A DNA stretch of 64,000 nt from Paracoccus lutimaris (GCF_003337565.1 NZ_QPJL01000016.1:1-64000), one strand, 5' to 3'; shown: positions 17,561-27,128, counted from the stretch's first letter. Translations and numbers: made by a program. The notes: a model not told the origin generated them from the letters alone.

Positions 17561-18388
17561 ATGACACAAGACGACGAGCGCAGCCACCCTTTCCGCGACA
17601 GCCAGCAGGACGCGGCCGCCGCCCGCACCCTGCCCGACACGCCGCAGACGCGGGCGCCGGCCTATCGGCTGGCCTTTACCGACACCGAGTTCCTGCTGCG
17701 CGAGGAATTGCGCGCCGTGCGCCTGCAGCTTGAACTGCTCAAGCCGCAGATGATCATGGATGCGCGCGGCATCCGCTCGACCGTGGTGATGTTCGGCGGC
17801 GCCCGCATCCCGTCCCCGGCCGAGAAGGCCAGCGCCCGCACGCCCATGCTGGCCGAGCTGTCGCGCTATTACGACGAGGCGCGGCGCTTTGCCCGGCTGA
17901 TGACCGAACGCAGCATGGACAGCTATGGTGCGGAAAACGTCATCTGCACCGGCGGCGGGCCGGGCGTGATGGAGGCGGGCAATCTGGGCGCGCATGAGGC
18001 TGGCGGCGCCTCGATCGGGCTGTCGATCGTGCTGCCGCATGAACAGGCGCCGAACGAATATGTGACGCCGGACCTGTGCTTCAACTTCCACTATTTCGCC
18101 ATCCGCAAGATGCATTTCCTGATGCGCGCCAGGGCGGTGACGGTGTTCCCGGGCGGCTTTGGCACCATGGATGAGATGTTCGAGACCCTGACCCTGATCC
18201 AGACCGGACGGATGAAGCGGGTGCCCTTCATCCTGTTCGGGCCGGAATTCTGGAACAAGGTCATCGACTGGCAGGCGCTGGCCGATGCCGGCACGATCAG
18301 CCCCGAGGATCTGGAGCTGATCAGCTTTGTCGAAACCGCCGACGAGGCCGTCGCGATCATCGACAATTGGGAGGTGCCCTGCCCCTAG
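17561..18388 (+). CDS. LOG-family (lysine-decarboxylase-like) nucleotide phosphoribohydrolase
   Basis: The 275-aa cytosolic protein carries the LOG motif P-G-G-F-G-T-M-D-E near residue 200 and C-T-G-G-G-P-G-V-M-E-A near 132. These are the catalytic and nucleotide-binding elements of phosphoribohydrolases once called lysine decarboxylases. About 80 N-terminal residues precede the Rossmann core, as in the larger alphaproteobacterial form. It probably releases the base from an AMP-type nucleotide. It is divergent from dapD. The start at 17561 has AGAGG upstream; an earlier in-frame ATG at 17534 is possible. Confidence 0.88.
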   Translation: MTQDDERSHPFRDSQQDAAAARTLPDTPQTRAPAYRLAFTDTEFLLREELRAVRLQLELLKPQMIMDARGIRSTVVMFGGARIPSPAEKASARTPMLAELSRYYDEARRFARLMTERSMDSYGAENVICTGGGPGVMEAGNLGAHEAGGASIGLSIVLPHEQAPNEYVTPDLCFNFHYFAIRKMHFLMRARAVTVFPGGFGTMDEMFETLTLIQTGRMKRVPFILFGPEFWNKVIDWQALADAGTISPEDLELISFVETADEAVAIIDNWEVPCP

Positions 18389-18410
18389 GGGCGGGCGCTT
18401 GTTTCAGCCG

Positions 18411-18950
18411 CTATTTCGGCCACCAAGCGACGAAATCGCTGGCGCCCACACCCAGTTGCGCGCCGCGTGCCCGGCGTGGCGAACTGAGCTCGATCGCGGT
18501 CTGGCCGGTCTGCATGGCGCCCTGACGATAGATCGCATAGGCGATTTCCGGGCGCAGGTCGGGTTCGGGCATGTCCTCGACCGCGCGGATCACGATGGTG
18601 CCGCGCTGCAGGGCGCGCTGGAACGAAACATCGTCGCGATAGATCGATTGCAGAAAGCGGATGACCTTGGCGCGAAACACCGCCCGGTCCTGCGGCGAAT
18701 CGGCGTCGATGGCCGATTGCCGGGCCTGCCGCATGCGCTGGCGCAGCGCGGCGACGGACTGGGCGTCATGCGTGCGGTCGATATCGTCGCGGCCACGCTG
18801 AAACGTGTCGGCCGCGGCATCGGCCTCGTCCACAGGCGGAATGTCCAACTGGGCGCTCGCGCTGATCTGCGCGGTCGCCTCGACAGCACGGGTCGGCTGA
18901 ACCGGAACCGGACTGCCGCGGGTTTGAACCTGATTCGTAATTGGCAACAT
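18411..18950 (-). CDS. Uncharacterised 179-aa protein
   Basis: A soluble-looking protein with a disordered Ala/Thr/Pro-rich first 40 residues is followed by a helical region with charged heptads (V-A-A-L-R-Q-R-M-R-Q-A-R-Q-S-A near 70) and a C-terminal A-S-D-F-V-A-W-W-P-K. No signal peptide or known motif is seen. Codon usage is like its neighbours, but the ribosome site (AGG touching the ATG) is poor, so the start is uncertain. An AT-richer 116-base gap separates it from rlmH upstream. Confidence 0.6.
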   Translation of the reverse strand: MLPITNQVQTRGSPVPVQPTRAVEATAQISASAQLDIPPVDEADAAADTFQRGRDDIDRTHDAQSVAALRQRMRQARQSAIDADSPQDRAVFRAKVIRFLQSIYRDDVSFQRALQRGTIVIRAVEDMPEPDLRPEIAYAIYRQGAMQTGQTAIELSSPRRARGAQLGVGASDFVAWWPK

Positions 18951-19066
18951 CCTGCACCCCGAATGCTTATGATTTGATACCGCCCATCATAGCGAAAAAT
19001 CGGTAAATCTCACGGGGCAAGTGTCCGGAAATTATCTAAAAACTTAATAGTACAAATAGCTTGCCA

Positions 19067-19534
19067 TTATTCGCGGTGATAGGGGCTGCCGGCAAGGATG
19101 GTGGTAGCGCGATAGATCTGCTCGGCCAGCATGACGCGCACCAGCATATGCGGCCAGACCATGCGGCCCAGGCTGATCGCCAGATCGGCGCGGTCGCGCA
19201 AGGACGGGTCGATGCCATCGGCGCCACCGATGACAAAGGCCACGTCGCGGGCCTGATCGCGCCAGCCGGCGATCTTCTGGGCAAATTCGGGGGAAGTCAG
19301 CATCTGGCCGCGCTCGTCCAGCACCACCAGCGCGGCGCCGTCAGGAATGGCACGCGCCAGCAGGGGGGCCTCGGCGCTCATGCCGCCGCCGCGTCTGTCC
19401 TCGACTTCGGTCAGGGTGACCGGCGGCAGGCCAAGGGCGCGACCGGCCTTGGCGTGGCGGTCCAGATAGTCGTCGATCAGCTTGGCCTCGGGGCCCTGCC
19501 GCAGCCGCCCGACTGCGGCAATGACCATGCGCAT
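19067..19534 (-). CDS. rlmH: 23S rRNA (pseudouridine1915-N3)-methyltransferase
   Basis: RlmH (155 aa) is a small SPOUT methyltransferase that modifies pseudouridine 1915 in helix 69. The SAM-knot sequences L-V-V-L-D-E-R-G near residue 70, F-V-I-G-G-A-D-G near 100 and the C-terminal L-A-E-Q-I-Y-R-A-x-x-I-L-x-G-x-P-Y-H are all present. It follows rsfS by three bases, the usual alphaproteobacterial pairing that links two ribosome-maturation factors. Confidence 0.96.
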   Translation of the reverse strand: MRMVIAAVGRLRQGPEAKLIDDYLDRHAKAGRALGLPPVTLTEVEDRRGGGMSAEAPLLARAIPDGAALVVLDERGQMLTSPEFAQKIAGWRDQARDVAFVIGGADGIDPSLRDRADLAISLGRMVWPHMLVRVMLAEQIYRATTILAGSPYHRE

Positions 19535-19537
19535 GAC

Positions 19538-19993
19538 CTAGTTCTGGGTCTTGCGGGTCTCTTCGGCCGCGTGTTCCGCGCGCAGCCGGTCCAGCGTGGC
19601 CGAACGCAGCGCATCCGCGGGCATCCACATCTTTTCCAGCTGATAGAACTCGCGGACCTCGGGGCGGAAGACATGGACGATCACGTCATCCGTGTCGATC
19701 AGCACCCAGTCGCCGGTGTCCTTGCCCTCGACGCGGGCCGATTGTCCGGTCTGCGCCTTCAGACGCTCGACCAGTTTTTCGGCGATCGCGGCCACCTGAC
19801 GCGCATTGCGGCCCGAGGCGATGACCATGTGATCCGCCATGGCCGAACGGCCGCGCAAATCGATGGTCACGACATCTTCGGCCTTGTCGTCGTCAAGGGA
19901 GGCAAGAATGCGGTCCAGAATCTGATCACTGGTCAGTTCGGACCCGGCGGGGGTCGCGGCCGGCGTTGAGGCCGACGAAGCGGTATTGGACAG
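19538..19993 (-). CDS. rsfS: Ribosomal silencing factor RsfS (probable CTG start)
   Basis: RsfS binds L14 and blocks subunit joining. The core V-T-I-D-L-R-G-R-S-A-M-A-D-H-M-V-I-A-S-G, G-D-W-V-L-I-D and V-H-V-F-R-P-E-V-R-E-F-Y-Q-L-E-K-M-W is clear. The family's N-terminal helix (Q-I-L-D-R-I-L-A-S-L-D-D-D-K-A-E) lies upstream of the only GTG (19870), so that start would truncate the fold. The frame is open back to a TGA at 20009-20011 and contains no ATG, GTG or TTG there. A CTG at 19991-19993 sits eight bases after a perfect GGAGG. An ATG touching that GGAGG is in another frame and would need one extra C in a C run. I annotate the CTG start (151 aa). Confidence 0.82.
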   Translation of the reverse strand: MSNTASSASTPAATPAGSELTSDQILDRILASLDDDKAEDVVTIDLRGRSAMADHMVIASGRNARQVAAIAEKLVERLKAQTGQSARVEGKDTGDWVLIDTDDVIVHVFRPEVREFYQLEKMWMPADALRSATLDRLRAEHAAEETRKTQN

Positions 19994-20070
19994 GGGTTCA
20001 TCCTCCGGTCAGCGCGCCGATCGCCCCCGGCGCAGGGGATGTCCTAAAGATAGCAGTTTTTCGGCCCATC

Positions 20071-21426
20071 TCAATGACCGCCAGCGGATTCGGGCTCATC
20101 GCGGGAAACGGGCGGCGCCCCCGGGACCGCGCCCGCGTTCAGAAGCCGCAGCTCGCGCTGCGGGAAGGGGATGGAAATGCCGTGCTCCTTGAACGCGTCC
20201 CAGAGCGCCAGGAACACCTGCCCGCGCACATTGGTCAGCCCGCCGGTCGCATCGCCGATCCAGAAACGCAGCACATAATCGACCGAACTGTCGCCGAAAC
20301 CGGTGATCCAGCAGACCGGCCGGCGGCTGGAAATCACCCGCCCCACCCCCAGCGCGGCCTTGATCGCGATCTCGCTGACCTTGTGGGGATCGTCGGCATA
20401 TGAGGCGCCGAATTTCAGGTCCAACCGCACGTAATTGTTGGTATGGGACCAGTTGACGACCTGGCCGGTGACCAGATCCTCGTTTGGAATCAGATACTCA
20501 CGCCCATCGCGGGTGACGACGCTGACATAGCGCGCGCCCAGTTCCTCGATCCAGCCGAAGGTGTCGCCAAGGCTGATCACATCCCCCGGCTTGATCGAGC
20601 GGTCCAGCAGGATGATGATCCCCGACACCAGATTCGAGACCACTTTCTGCAGACCAAAACCCAGCCCGACACCGACCGCGCCCGAAAATACCGCAAGCCC
20701 GGTCAGGTCGAACCCCGCCGCCTTCAGCCCGATGATCAGCGCCATGCTGAACAGCACCACCTGCAACAGCTTGGCGGTCAGCACCCGCATCGTGGGCGAG
20801 ATGTCTTCGTTGCGCGCCAGCCGCGCCGAGATGATCTGCGACAAGAGCCGCGCCCCCGCGATCAACAGCCCGGTCACCACCAGCGCCTTGATCACCGTCA
20901 GCGCCGACAGCCGGAAATCGCCAAAGCTGATCGCCGCCCGGTCCAGCACCTTGCTGACCGATTCGGTCAGGTCCATCAGGTGCAGCGTCACCCAGATCCA
21001 GGCCGCCCAGCTGACGATCCGGCGCAGGAAGCGGTTGGCGATCACCCGCGCCAGGAAAAAGATCATCACCCAGGCAGTGGCGATGGTCGCCGCCAGCGCG
21101 ATGACCTGGCTGCGCGAAGGCCAGGTGATCTCGCGCATGACCAGCACCACGGCCCAGGACAGGATGGCAAAGACGATCAGCATCAGCCGCCGCTCGACCT
21201 GAAGACCCAGCCGCAGCCGCCATTTCGCCCAGTTCTCGCGGTTGCGCAGCCAGTTCGTCAGCATCGGCGACAGCACCCGCGCCAGCGCCCATGACACGGC
21301 GATCAGCCCGGCAATGGCGATCAGCTGATTGCGCCGCGAGGGCAGCCACAGCAGCTTGAAAAAGGTCGCCACGCTGCCCCAAAGGCCCTGCGCGGCGTCG
21401 ATCATGTCGGGATTCAACTGCTCCAT
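20071..21426 (-). CDS. MscS-family mechanosensitive ion channel
   Basis: The 451-aa protein has six or more transmembrane helices, then the MscS pore and beta domain: A-V-F-S-G-A-V-G-V-G-L-G-F-G-L-Q (TM3, near residue 250), S-G-I-I-I-L-L-D-R-S-I-K-P-G-D-V-I near 275, and the cytoplasmic G-W-I-E-E-L-G-A-R-Y. It should open on membrane tension and release solutes. The extra N-terminal helices are those of the larger MscK/YnaI-like variety. The start M-E-Q-L-N-P has AAGGGG upstream; the longer frame was rejected. Confidence 0.92.
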   Translation of the reverse strand: MEQLNPDMIDAAQGLWGSVATFFKLLWLPSRRNQLIAIAGLIAVSWALARVLSPMLTNWLRNRENWAKWRLRLGLQVERRLMLIVFAILSWAVVLVMREITWPSRSQVIALAATIATAWVMIFFLARVIANRFLRRIVSWAAWIWVTLHLMDLTESVSKVLDRAAISFGDFRLSALTVIKALVVTGLLIAGARLLSQIISARLARNEDISPTMRVLTAKLLQVVLFSMALIIGLKAAGFDLTGLAVFSGAVGVGLGFGLQKVVSNLVSGIIILLDRSIKPGDVISLGDTFGWIEELGARYVSVVTRDGREYLIPNEDLVTGQVVNWSHTNNYVRLDLKFGASYADDPHKVSEIAIKAALGVGRVISSRRPVCWITGFGDSSVDYVLRFWIGDATGGLTNVRGQVFLALWDAFKEHGISIPFPQRELRLLNAGAVPGAPPVSRDEPESAGGH

Positions 21427-21714
21427 GCCGCCCCTTTCGCTTTGGCCATTTGAACCCCGCCCGGCTGTCCTGACAAGCACCAGTCATATTGCCTCAAGGG
21501 TTAAAGCCGCGTAAAAGGCGCCTCATGCGAGGATTCGTCTATTTCGACATCCATGACCGCGCCCGCCTGCCGGGCCGGTTCTACGGCGAAAGCCTGTCCG
21601 TCACGGCTCGACTTTGACGGCGCGGGCGCCTGCGCGCGCCCTGCCCGCCCCGATGCGGCCATCCGGGCGGTCGACAGATCCCCTTTCCAGCTACTCTTTA
21701 CGAAAGAGAAAGCC

Positions 21715-23151
21715 ATGACCGGCAAGACCAACGCGGGCGCGCCCCGCACCCTTTACGACAAGATCTTCGACGCGCATGTGGTGGACCGTCAGGAAGACGG
21801 CACCTGCCTGCTCTATATCGACCGGCATCTGGTCCACGAAGTGACCAGCCCACAGGCCTTCGAGGGGCTGCGCATGACCGGCCGCAAGGTCCGCCGCCCC
21901 GACCAGACCATCGCCGTGCCGGACCATAACGTGCCCACCACTGCCGACCGCGTGAACGGCATCGAGAACCCCGAGGGCCGCATCCAGGTCGCCGAGCTCG
22001 ACAAGAACGCCCGCGAATTCGGTCTGAACTATTACCCGATGAGCGATATCCGTCAGGGCATCGTCCATATCGTCGGCCCCGAACAGGGCTGGACCCTGCC
22101 CGGCATGACCGTGGTCTGCGGCGACAGCCACACCGCGACCCATGGCGCCTTCGGCGCGCTCGCGCATGGCATCGGCACCTCCGAGGTCGAGCATGTTCTG
22201 GCCACGCAGACGCTGATCCAGAAGAAATCCAAGAACATGAAGGTGGAGATCACCGGCAAGCTGCGCCCGGGCGTCACCGCCAAGGACATCACGCTGTCGG
22301 TGATCGGCGCGACCGGCACCGCTGGCGGCACCGGCTATGTCATCGAATATTGCGGCGAGGCGATCCGCGACCTGTCCATGGAAGGCCGCATGACCGTCTG
22401 CAACATGGCCATCGAAGGCGGCGCCCGCGCCGGCCTGATCGCGCCCGATGAAAAGACCTTCGAATATGTCAAAGGCCGCCCGCACGCGCCGAAAGGTGCC
22501 GCATGGGAAGCCGCGCTGATGTGGTGGAAGACGCTCTTCTCGGACGAGGGCGCACATTGGGACAAGGTCATCACCATCAAGGGCGAGGACATTGCCCCGG
22601 TCGTGACCTGGGGCACCTCGCCCGAGGACGTGCTGCCGATCACCGACCGCGTGCCCGCACCCGAGGACTTCACCGGCGGCAAGGTCGAGGCCGCGCGCCG
22701 CAGCCTTGACTATATGGGTCTGACCCCCGGCATGGCGCTGAGCGACATCAAGATCGACGCGGTCTTCATCGGGTCCTGCACCAATGGCCGGATCGAGGAC
22801 CTGCGCGCCGCCGCCGGCATCCTCAAGGGCAACAAGCTGGCGCCGGGCGTGCGCGGCATGGTCGTGCCCGGCTCGGGCCTCGTGCGCCTGCAGGCCGAGG
22901 AAGAGGGTCTGGACAAGATCTTTACCGATGCCGGCTTCGAATGGCGCCTTGCAGGCTGCTCGATGTGTCTGGGCATGAACCCCGATCAGCTTGCGCCGGG
23001 CGAGCGCTGCGCCGCCACCTCGAACCGCAACTTCGAGGGCCGCATGGGCTATAAAGGCCGCACGCATCTGATGTCGCCGGTCATGGCAGCGGCGGCGGCG
23101 ATCAAGGGCCACCTGACCGACGTGCGCGAAATCCTGGTGGAAACCGTCTGA
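21715..23151 (+). CDS. leuC: 3-isopropylmalate dehydratase large subunit
   Basis: LeuC (478 aa) is the [4Fe-4S] large subunit of isopropylmalate isomerase in leucine synthesis. The three cluster cysteines are in [10 protein letters not shown] near residue 352 and G-C-S-M-C-L-G-M-N near 415. The aconitase-type [14 protein letters not shown] near 136 is intact. The start M-T-G-K-T-N has AAAGAGAAAG upstream. The 288 bases before it hold no convincing gene; a 30-codon frame at 21525-21617 lacks leucine runs. Its partner leuD lies 0.7 kb downstream beyond a reversed gene. Confidence 0.97.
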   Translation: MTGKTNAGAPRTLYDKIFDAHVVDRQEDGTCLLYIDRHLVHEVTSPQAFEGLRMTGRKVRRPDQTIAVPDHNVPTTADRVNGIENPEGRIQVAELDKNAREFGLNYYPMSDIRQGIVHIVGPEQGWTLPGMTVVCGDSHTATHGAFGALAHGIGTSEVEHVLATQTLIQKKSKNMKVEITGKLRPGVTAKDITLSVIGATGTAGGTGYVIEYCGEAIRDLSMEGRMTVCNMAIEGGARAGLIAPDEKTFEYVKGRPHAPKGAAWEAALMWWKTLFSDEGAHWDKVITIKGEDIAPVVTWGTSPEDVLPITDRVPAPEDFTGGKVEAARRSLDYMGLTPGMALSDIKIDAVFIGSCTNGRIEDLRAAAGILKGNKLAPGVRGMVVPGSGLVRLQAEEEGLDKIFTDAGFEWRLAGCSMCLGMNPDQLAPGERCAATSNRNFEGRMGYKGRTHLMSPVMAAAAAIKGHLTDVREILVETV

Positions 23152-23170
23152 TCCGGCGCGGGCGGGGGCC

Positions 23171-23752
23171 TCAGCGTCCCCGCCTGAGCAGGATCAGGGC
23201 ATTGACCGCAATCAGCAGCAGCCCGGAATTCTCGAACCAGAAGTTGTAGCTTATGTCCGCGAAATCCATGCTGATGAGCCTGTCGACATGACCGAACCCC
23301 ACCGCGCGCACCAGAACAAAGCCGCACAATATGGCCAGCCCCAACAGGGCAAGGCCATTGCCGCGCATCTGGCCGCGCAGGGATTTCGTCGCCCAGACCC
23401 AGGTCAGCACCACGCCCAGCACCAGCCCGGCGATAAAGGCGACCTGCACGATCTGGCGGCTGTCATACCAGCCCTGCGCGCGCGCCATGCAGCGGCCGGT
23501 GGCCGTCAGCGCGGTCTGCAGGTCCAACTGCTTGTTGACGGCCAGAGCGGCCATCAGCAGGGCGATCACCCACCACAGCCCGCGCGCGGCCCGCGCCGGG
23601 CGGCGGCGCAACACCATGACCGCCAGCACAAGGCAAACCACGTAAGAGATCACCGTCAGCCAGCCGGTGATCTCGGGATCGCCGATGGTCGGCGTCCAGT
23701 CGCGCGCGATACAGGCGCGCAAGGCCGCAAGATCGGGGAAGCCCAGAACCAT
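23171..23752 (-). CDS. Membrane protein lying between leuC and leuD on the opposite strand
   Basis: The 193-aa protein has five hydrophobic segments: L-T-V-I-S-Y-V-V-C-L-V-L-A-V-M-V-L, G-L-W-W-V-I-A-L-L-M-A-A-L-A-V, V-A-F-I-A-G-L-V-L-G-V-V-L-T-W-V, G-L-A-I-L-C-G-F-V-L-V-R-A and L-L-L-I-A-V-N-A-L-I-L-L. A conserved-looking polar stretch N-K-Q-L-D-L-Q-T-A-L-T follows the second helix. Nothing relates it to isopropylmalate isomerase apart from position, although I believe relatives have sometimes been so labelled. Function unknown. Confidence 0.78.
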   Translation of the reverse strand: MVLGFPDLAALRACIARDWTPTIGDPEITGWLTVISYVVCLVLAVMVLRRRPARAARGLWWVIALLMAALAVNKQLDLQTALTATGRCMARAQGWYDSRQIVQVAFIAGLVLGVVLTWVWATKSLRGQMRGNGLALLGLAILCGFVLVRAVGFGHVDRLISMDFADISYNFWFENSGLLLIAVNALILLRRGR

Positions 23753-23848
23753 TCACACCACCCGCATCCGTCATCCGGCGCAGATCGCCGGTCGATACCG
23801 GGTTAACGGGCGCCCGCGCCCCAAGTCAATTCCACGAGGACCAAGCAT

Positions 23849-24454
23849 ATGGACAAGTTCACCACCCTGACCGGCATCGCGGCGCCCATGCCGCTGGTCA
23901 ATATCGACACCGACATGATCATCCCCAAGCAGTTCCTGAAGACGATCCACCGCTCGGGTCTGGGCAAGAACCTGTTCGACGAGATGCGCTATAACTCGGA
24001 CGGCTCGGAGGTTGCGGATTTCATCCTGAACCAGCCCGCCTATCGCGCCTCGCAGATCATCGTCGCCGGCGACAATTTCGGCTGCGGCTCGTCGCGCGAA
24101 CATGCCCCCTGGGCGCTGCTGGATTACGGCATCCGCTGTGTGATCTCGACGAGCTTTGCCGACATCTTCTACAATAACTGCTTCAAGAACGGCATCCTGC
24201 CCATCGTCATGCCCCAAGAGGTCGTGGACGTGCTGATGGAGGACGCCCGCAAGGGCGCCAATGCCCGCATGACGGTTGACCTGGAAAACCTGACCGTCAC
24301 CACCTCGGACGGCCAGAGCTTTGCCTTCGAGTTGGACCCCTTCCGCCGCCATTGCCTGCTGAACGGGCTGGACGATATCGGCCTGACGATGGAGAAATCC
24401 GCCGCCATCGACACGTTCGAGACGCAGATGGCCCAGAGCCGGCCTTGGGTCTAA
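23849..24454 (+). CDS. leuD: 3-isopropylmalate dehydratase small subunit
   Basis: LeuD (201 aa) completes isopropylmalate isomerase with Leu[18 protein letters not shown] near residue 13, [13 protein letters not shown] near 74 and the C-terminal M-E-K-S-A-A-I are family marks. GGACCAAG precedes the ATG. A secreted phosphatase-fold gene begins with TTG inside its last codons. Confidence 0.97.
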   Translation: MDKFTTLTGIAAPMPLVNIDTDMIIPKQFLKTIHRSGLGKNLFDEMRYNSDGSEVADFILNQPAYRASQIIVAGDNFGCGSSREHAPWALLDYGIRCVISTSFADIFYNNCFKNGILPIVMPQEVVDVLMEDARKGANARMTVDLENLTVTTSDGQSFAFELDPFRRHCLLNGLDDIGLTMEKSAAIDTFETQMAQSRPWV

Positions 24455-25500
24455 GGGCGCTTGCCGGGGCGGCGCTGCTGGCCGCCCTTGGCCTGAATGC
24501 ACAGGCAGATCCGCTGCGGATCGCCACCTATGGCCCCGACCTGTCGCGCGACGGGCCGGGGCTTTTGTTGCGCGACCTGACCCGCACCGGCAAAAAGGCC
24601 GATCCCCAGATCGCCGCCGTGGTGCAGGTCATCGCCGAGAACCGGCCCGATATCCTGCTGCTGACGGATTTCGATTGGGACCATGACGGTCGCGCGCTGA
24701 CGGCCTTTGCCGATCTGCTGGCCAAGGCGGGGCTGGATTACCCGCATCGCTTTGCTGCCCGGCCCAATGCCGGCATGGCCACCGATCTGGATATCGACGG
24801 CGATGGCCGGACCCGCGGCGCGGCGGATGCGCAGGGTTTCGGCGAGTTTACCGGACAGGGCGGCATGGCGATCCTGTCGCGCCATCCCATCGGCCCGGTC
24901 ATCGACCATAGCGGTTTTCTATGGCGCGACCTGCCCGGCCAGATCATGCCCAAGCTGCCGCCCGAGGTGACAGCGGCGCTGCGCCTGTCCTCCTCGGCGC
25001 ATTGGGACGCGACCATCACCATTGCCGGCAAACCCCTGCATCTGCTGGCCATGGCCGCGACGCCCCCGGTCTTTGACGGCCCCGAGGATATGAATGGCCG
25101 GCGCAATCATGACGAGCTGGCCTTCTGGCTGCATCACCTGCCCGACGCGCCCTTCGTGTTGGCGGGCATGCTGAATGTCGATCCCGCCGACGGCGATGGC
25201 CGCGCTGATGCGCTGGCCCGCATCATGGCCCATGTCACCGATCCCGAACCACGCAGCGCGGGCGGCGCGGCGGCAAAGGGCGGCGTCAATGACGGGCAAA
25301 AGGGCGATCCGGCGCTGGATACCGGCGACTGGCCCGACGACAAGCCGCCGGGCAACCTGCGCGCCGATTACGTCCTGCCGAAAAAGGGGCTGAAGATTCT
25401 GGACGCGGGCGTCCTGTGGCCCGAGGCCGGACCCTTGGCCGAGGCCGCACAGACGGCCTCGGCACATCGTCTGGTCTGGGTCGATCTGGACTGGCCCTGA
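24445..25500 (+). CDS. Secreted endonuclease/exonuclease/phosphatase-family protein
   Basis: The 351-aa reading begins with TTG inside leuD (10-base overlap). It gives a clean signal peptide [20 protein letters not shown] ending at Ala-x-Ala before D-P-L. The mature part resembles the DNase I-like fold: [32 protein letters not shown], and a C-terminal [11 protein letters not shown]. No ATG is available near this start and no Shine-Dalgarno is clear, so coupling to leuD is likely. Substrate unknown. Confidence 0.8.
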   Translation: MGLRALAGAALLAALGLNAQADPLRIATYGPDLSRDGPGLLLRDLTRTGKKADPQIAAVVQVIAENRPDILLLTDFDWDHDGRALTAFADLLAKAGLDYPHRFAARPNAGMATDLDIDGDGRTRGAADAQGFGEFTGQGGMAILSRHPIGPVIDHSGFLWRDLPGQIMPKLPPEVTAALRLSSSAHWDATITIAGKPLHLLAMAATPPVFDGPEDMNGRRNHDELAFWLHHLPDAPFVLAGMLNVDPADGDGRADALARIMAHVTDPEPRSAGGAAAKGGVNDGQKGDPALDTGDWPDDKPPGNLRADYVLPKKGLKILDAGVLWPEAGPLAEAAQTASAHRLVWVDLDWP

Positions 25501-25525
25501 AAGGGGCCAGCCCGCGACCCGGGCA

Positions 25526-27040
25526 TTACTGCTGCGGTGCCGGACCGCCACCGACCTGCTGGCCGTTGACCGAAATCGGTCCGCCGGGAGTTGAGGCGTC
25601 GATTTCCCAGACCATTTCGCCCGAAGCGCCGGGTTTCGACAGCATCTTGGCCATTTGCAGCATCATCAGCGGCTGCTGCGCCTGTTCCGGCGGGGCGGCG
25701 TTCAGCGCGGCCTCGATCTTGTCCAGACCAGAGGCACTGATCCTGGCGGTGCCGCCGGGCGGCGTGTCGGCCGGCAGCTGCATCTGGCCTTGATAGTCGA
25801 TCTGATAGCCCTCGCCCTTGATCTGGCTGGGCGCCAGTTCCAGCGCGATCGGGCTGCCGGCAAAGAAGGCGGCCTTCAACTGCACGGGATCGACCTTGGC
25901 AATCGGGTCCGCGGCGGTCAGGTCAAAGCCCTCGATGATCATCTTGACCGGCGCCGCCAGATCGAACTGGGATGCGGTGAAATCAAACGAGACCTCCTGC
26001 GGGATCACCGGCAGCGCCCATGGCGGCACGATCGCTTCGGGGATTTTCAGGCCGGTGATCCTGACCATCTCGCGGAAACGGCCATCGGCCTCGACGCCGG
26101 ACAAGCCAATCTCGGCGCCGACATTGCTGGCCGTGAACTCGCCAAAGGGCGAGACGACCTTGAGATCGCGCAGGTTCATATCCACCGCAACGTCGTCCCA
26201 AAGCGGCATCGCGGCGCTGAGCTTGTCGCGCAGACCGTCCTGCGAATTGGCGATCAGCTCCTGCGACGGATGGGCGACAAACCAGGCCAGCAGACCCAGC
26301 ATGCCGTCATTGCGGCTGCCCTTGATCGTCGCCTTGCCGTCATAGCCGGGTGAGGTGATGTCGAATTTCATCGCCCCAAACGGCGAAACCGCCGTGTATT
26401 CCACAGTCTGATACACTCCCTGCGCGCTATAGGTCATGTCGTGATCGACGCCGCCCGCCGCGGCGGGGCTGGCCTTCAGCACCGTCTCGGCCCGATCGAT
26501 GCTTTGAGTGTCACGCGACATGACCTCATATTCGAGTTCGGCTTCGGGCGCGGGCTCGCCAGCCGCGCCGGGCGCGGGCGTCACCGGCAGGTATTGGGTG
26601 GTATTGACGGTATAGCCGGTCATCACCCCGGTTTGTTCGCGAAAGCCCGGCAGGGCCTCGTCCCAGATGCCGGTCGATTCGATCTTGGCCGAGCCGATCT
26701 GCTCCATCATGTTCGGGATGGTAAACGACCAGGACAGGGTCTGGTTCTCGGTCACGCCCCAGCTGCCATCGCCCTTGTCGGTCAGGTGATAGGTCAGGGT
26801 GCCGACCTCGAATTTCACGTCCGACTCGCTGGAGATCTGCGCCAGCAAGGGCGTCGGATCGATCACCAGATCATAGGTCTCGCCCTTGGGGGTGACGGTC
26901 ACCACTCCATCGACACCCCCCAGATAGGTCTGAAAAATGCCTTTCAGACGCGCCGCGCCATCATCGGTGGCGGGCACCGCCCAAGCCGCCGAGACCGGCC
27001 CAAGGGCCAGCAGCGCCACGAGGCCATGCTTGAGATACAT
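25526..27040 (-). CDS. Periplasmic DUF2125-family protein
   Basis: The 504-aa protein has a signal peptide (M-Y-L-K-H-G-L-V-A-L-L-A-L-G-P-V-S-A-A-W, cleaved near Ala-Val-Pro). The mature region is long, beta-rich and repetitive. The DUF2125 assignment rests on overall resemblance (V-P-P-W-A-L-P-V-I-P-Q-E-V-S-F-D near 335 and a closing G-P-I-S-V-N-G-Q-Q-V). The start has AAGGAG upstream. Function unknown; it appears monocistronic and sits next to cobO without obvious connection. Confidence 0.75.
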   Translation of the reverse strand: MYLKHGLVALLALGPVSAAWAVPATDDGAARLKGIFQTYLGGVDGVVTVTPKGETYDLVIDPTPLLAQISSESDVKFEVGTLTYHLTDKGDGSWGVTENQTLSWSFTIPNMMEQIGSAKIESTGIWDEALPGFREQTGVMTGYTVNTTQYLPVTPAPGAAGEPAPEAELEYEVMSRDTQSIDRAETVLKASPAAAGGVDHDMTYSAQGVYQTVEYTAVSPFGAMKFDITSPGYDGKATIKGSRNDGMLGLLAWFVAHPSQELIANSQDGLRDKLSAAMPLWDDVAVDMNLRDLKVVSPFGEFTASNVGAEIGLSGVEADGRFREMVRITGLKIPEAIVPPWALPVIPQEVSFDFTASQFDLAAPVKMIIEGFDLTAADPIAKVDPVQLKAAFFAGSPIALELAPSQIKGEGYQIDYQGQMQLPADTPPGGTARISASGLDKIEAALNAAPPEQAQQPLMMLQMAKMLSKPGASGEMVWEIDASTPGGPISVNGQQVGGGPAPQQ

Positions 27041-27059
27041 CAAAATCGCTCCTTCACTA

Positions 27060-27093
27060 TGCCACAGCTCTTTTTTCCGGCGGCACTGTGGCA
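27060..27093 (-). promoter_or_regulatory. 34-base inverted repeat before the DUF2125 gene
   Basis: TGCCACAG (27060-27067) and CTGTGGCA (27086-27093) are perfect arms separated by 18 bases that include six T. The element lies 20 bases before the DUF2125 start and could be an operator or a leader hairpin. Confidence 0.35.
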
Positions 27094-27128
27094 AATCGCC
27101 GGACGCAAGGGAAGACGTTGGAAAAATC

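Noticed and set aside
21525..21617. 30-codon frame before leuC as a leucine leader peptide
   Set aside because: It has only a few scattered Leu codons, no Leu run, and no obvious mutually exclusive terminator/antiterminator hairpins.
21691..23112. 473-codon minus-strand frame over leuC
   Set aside because: Antisense to leuC, with the typical low-complexity composition of shadows.
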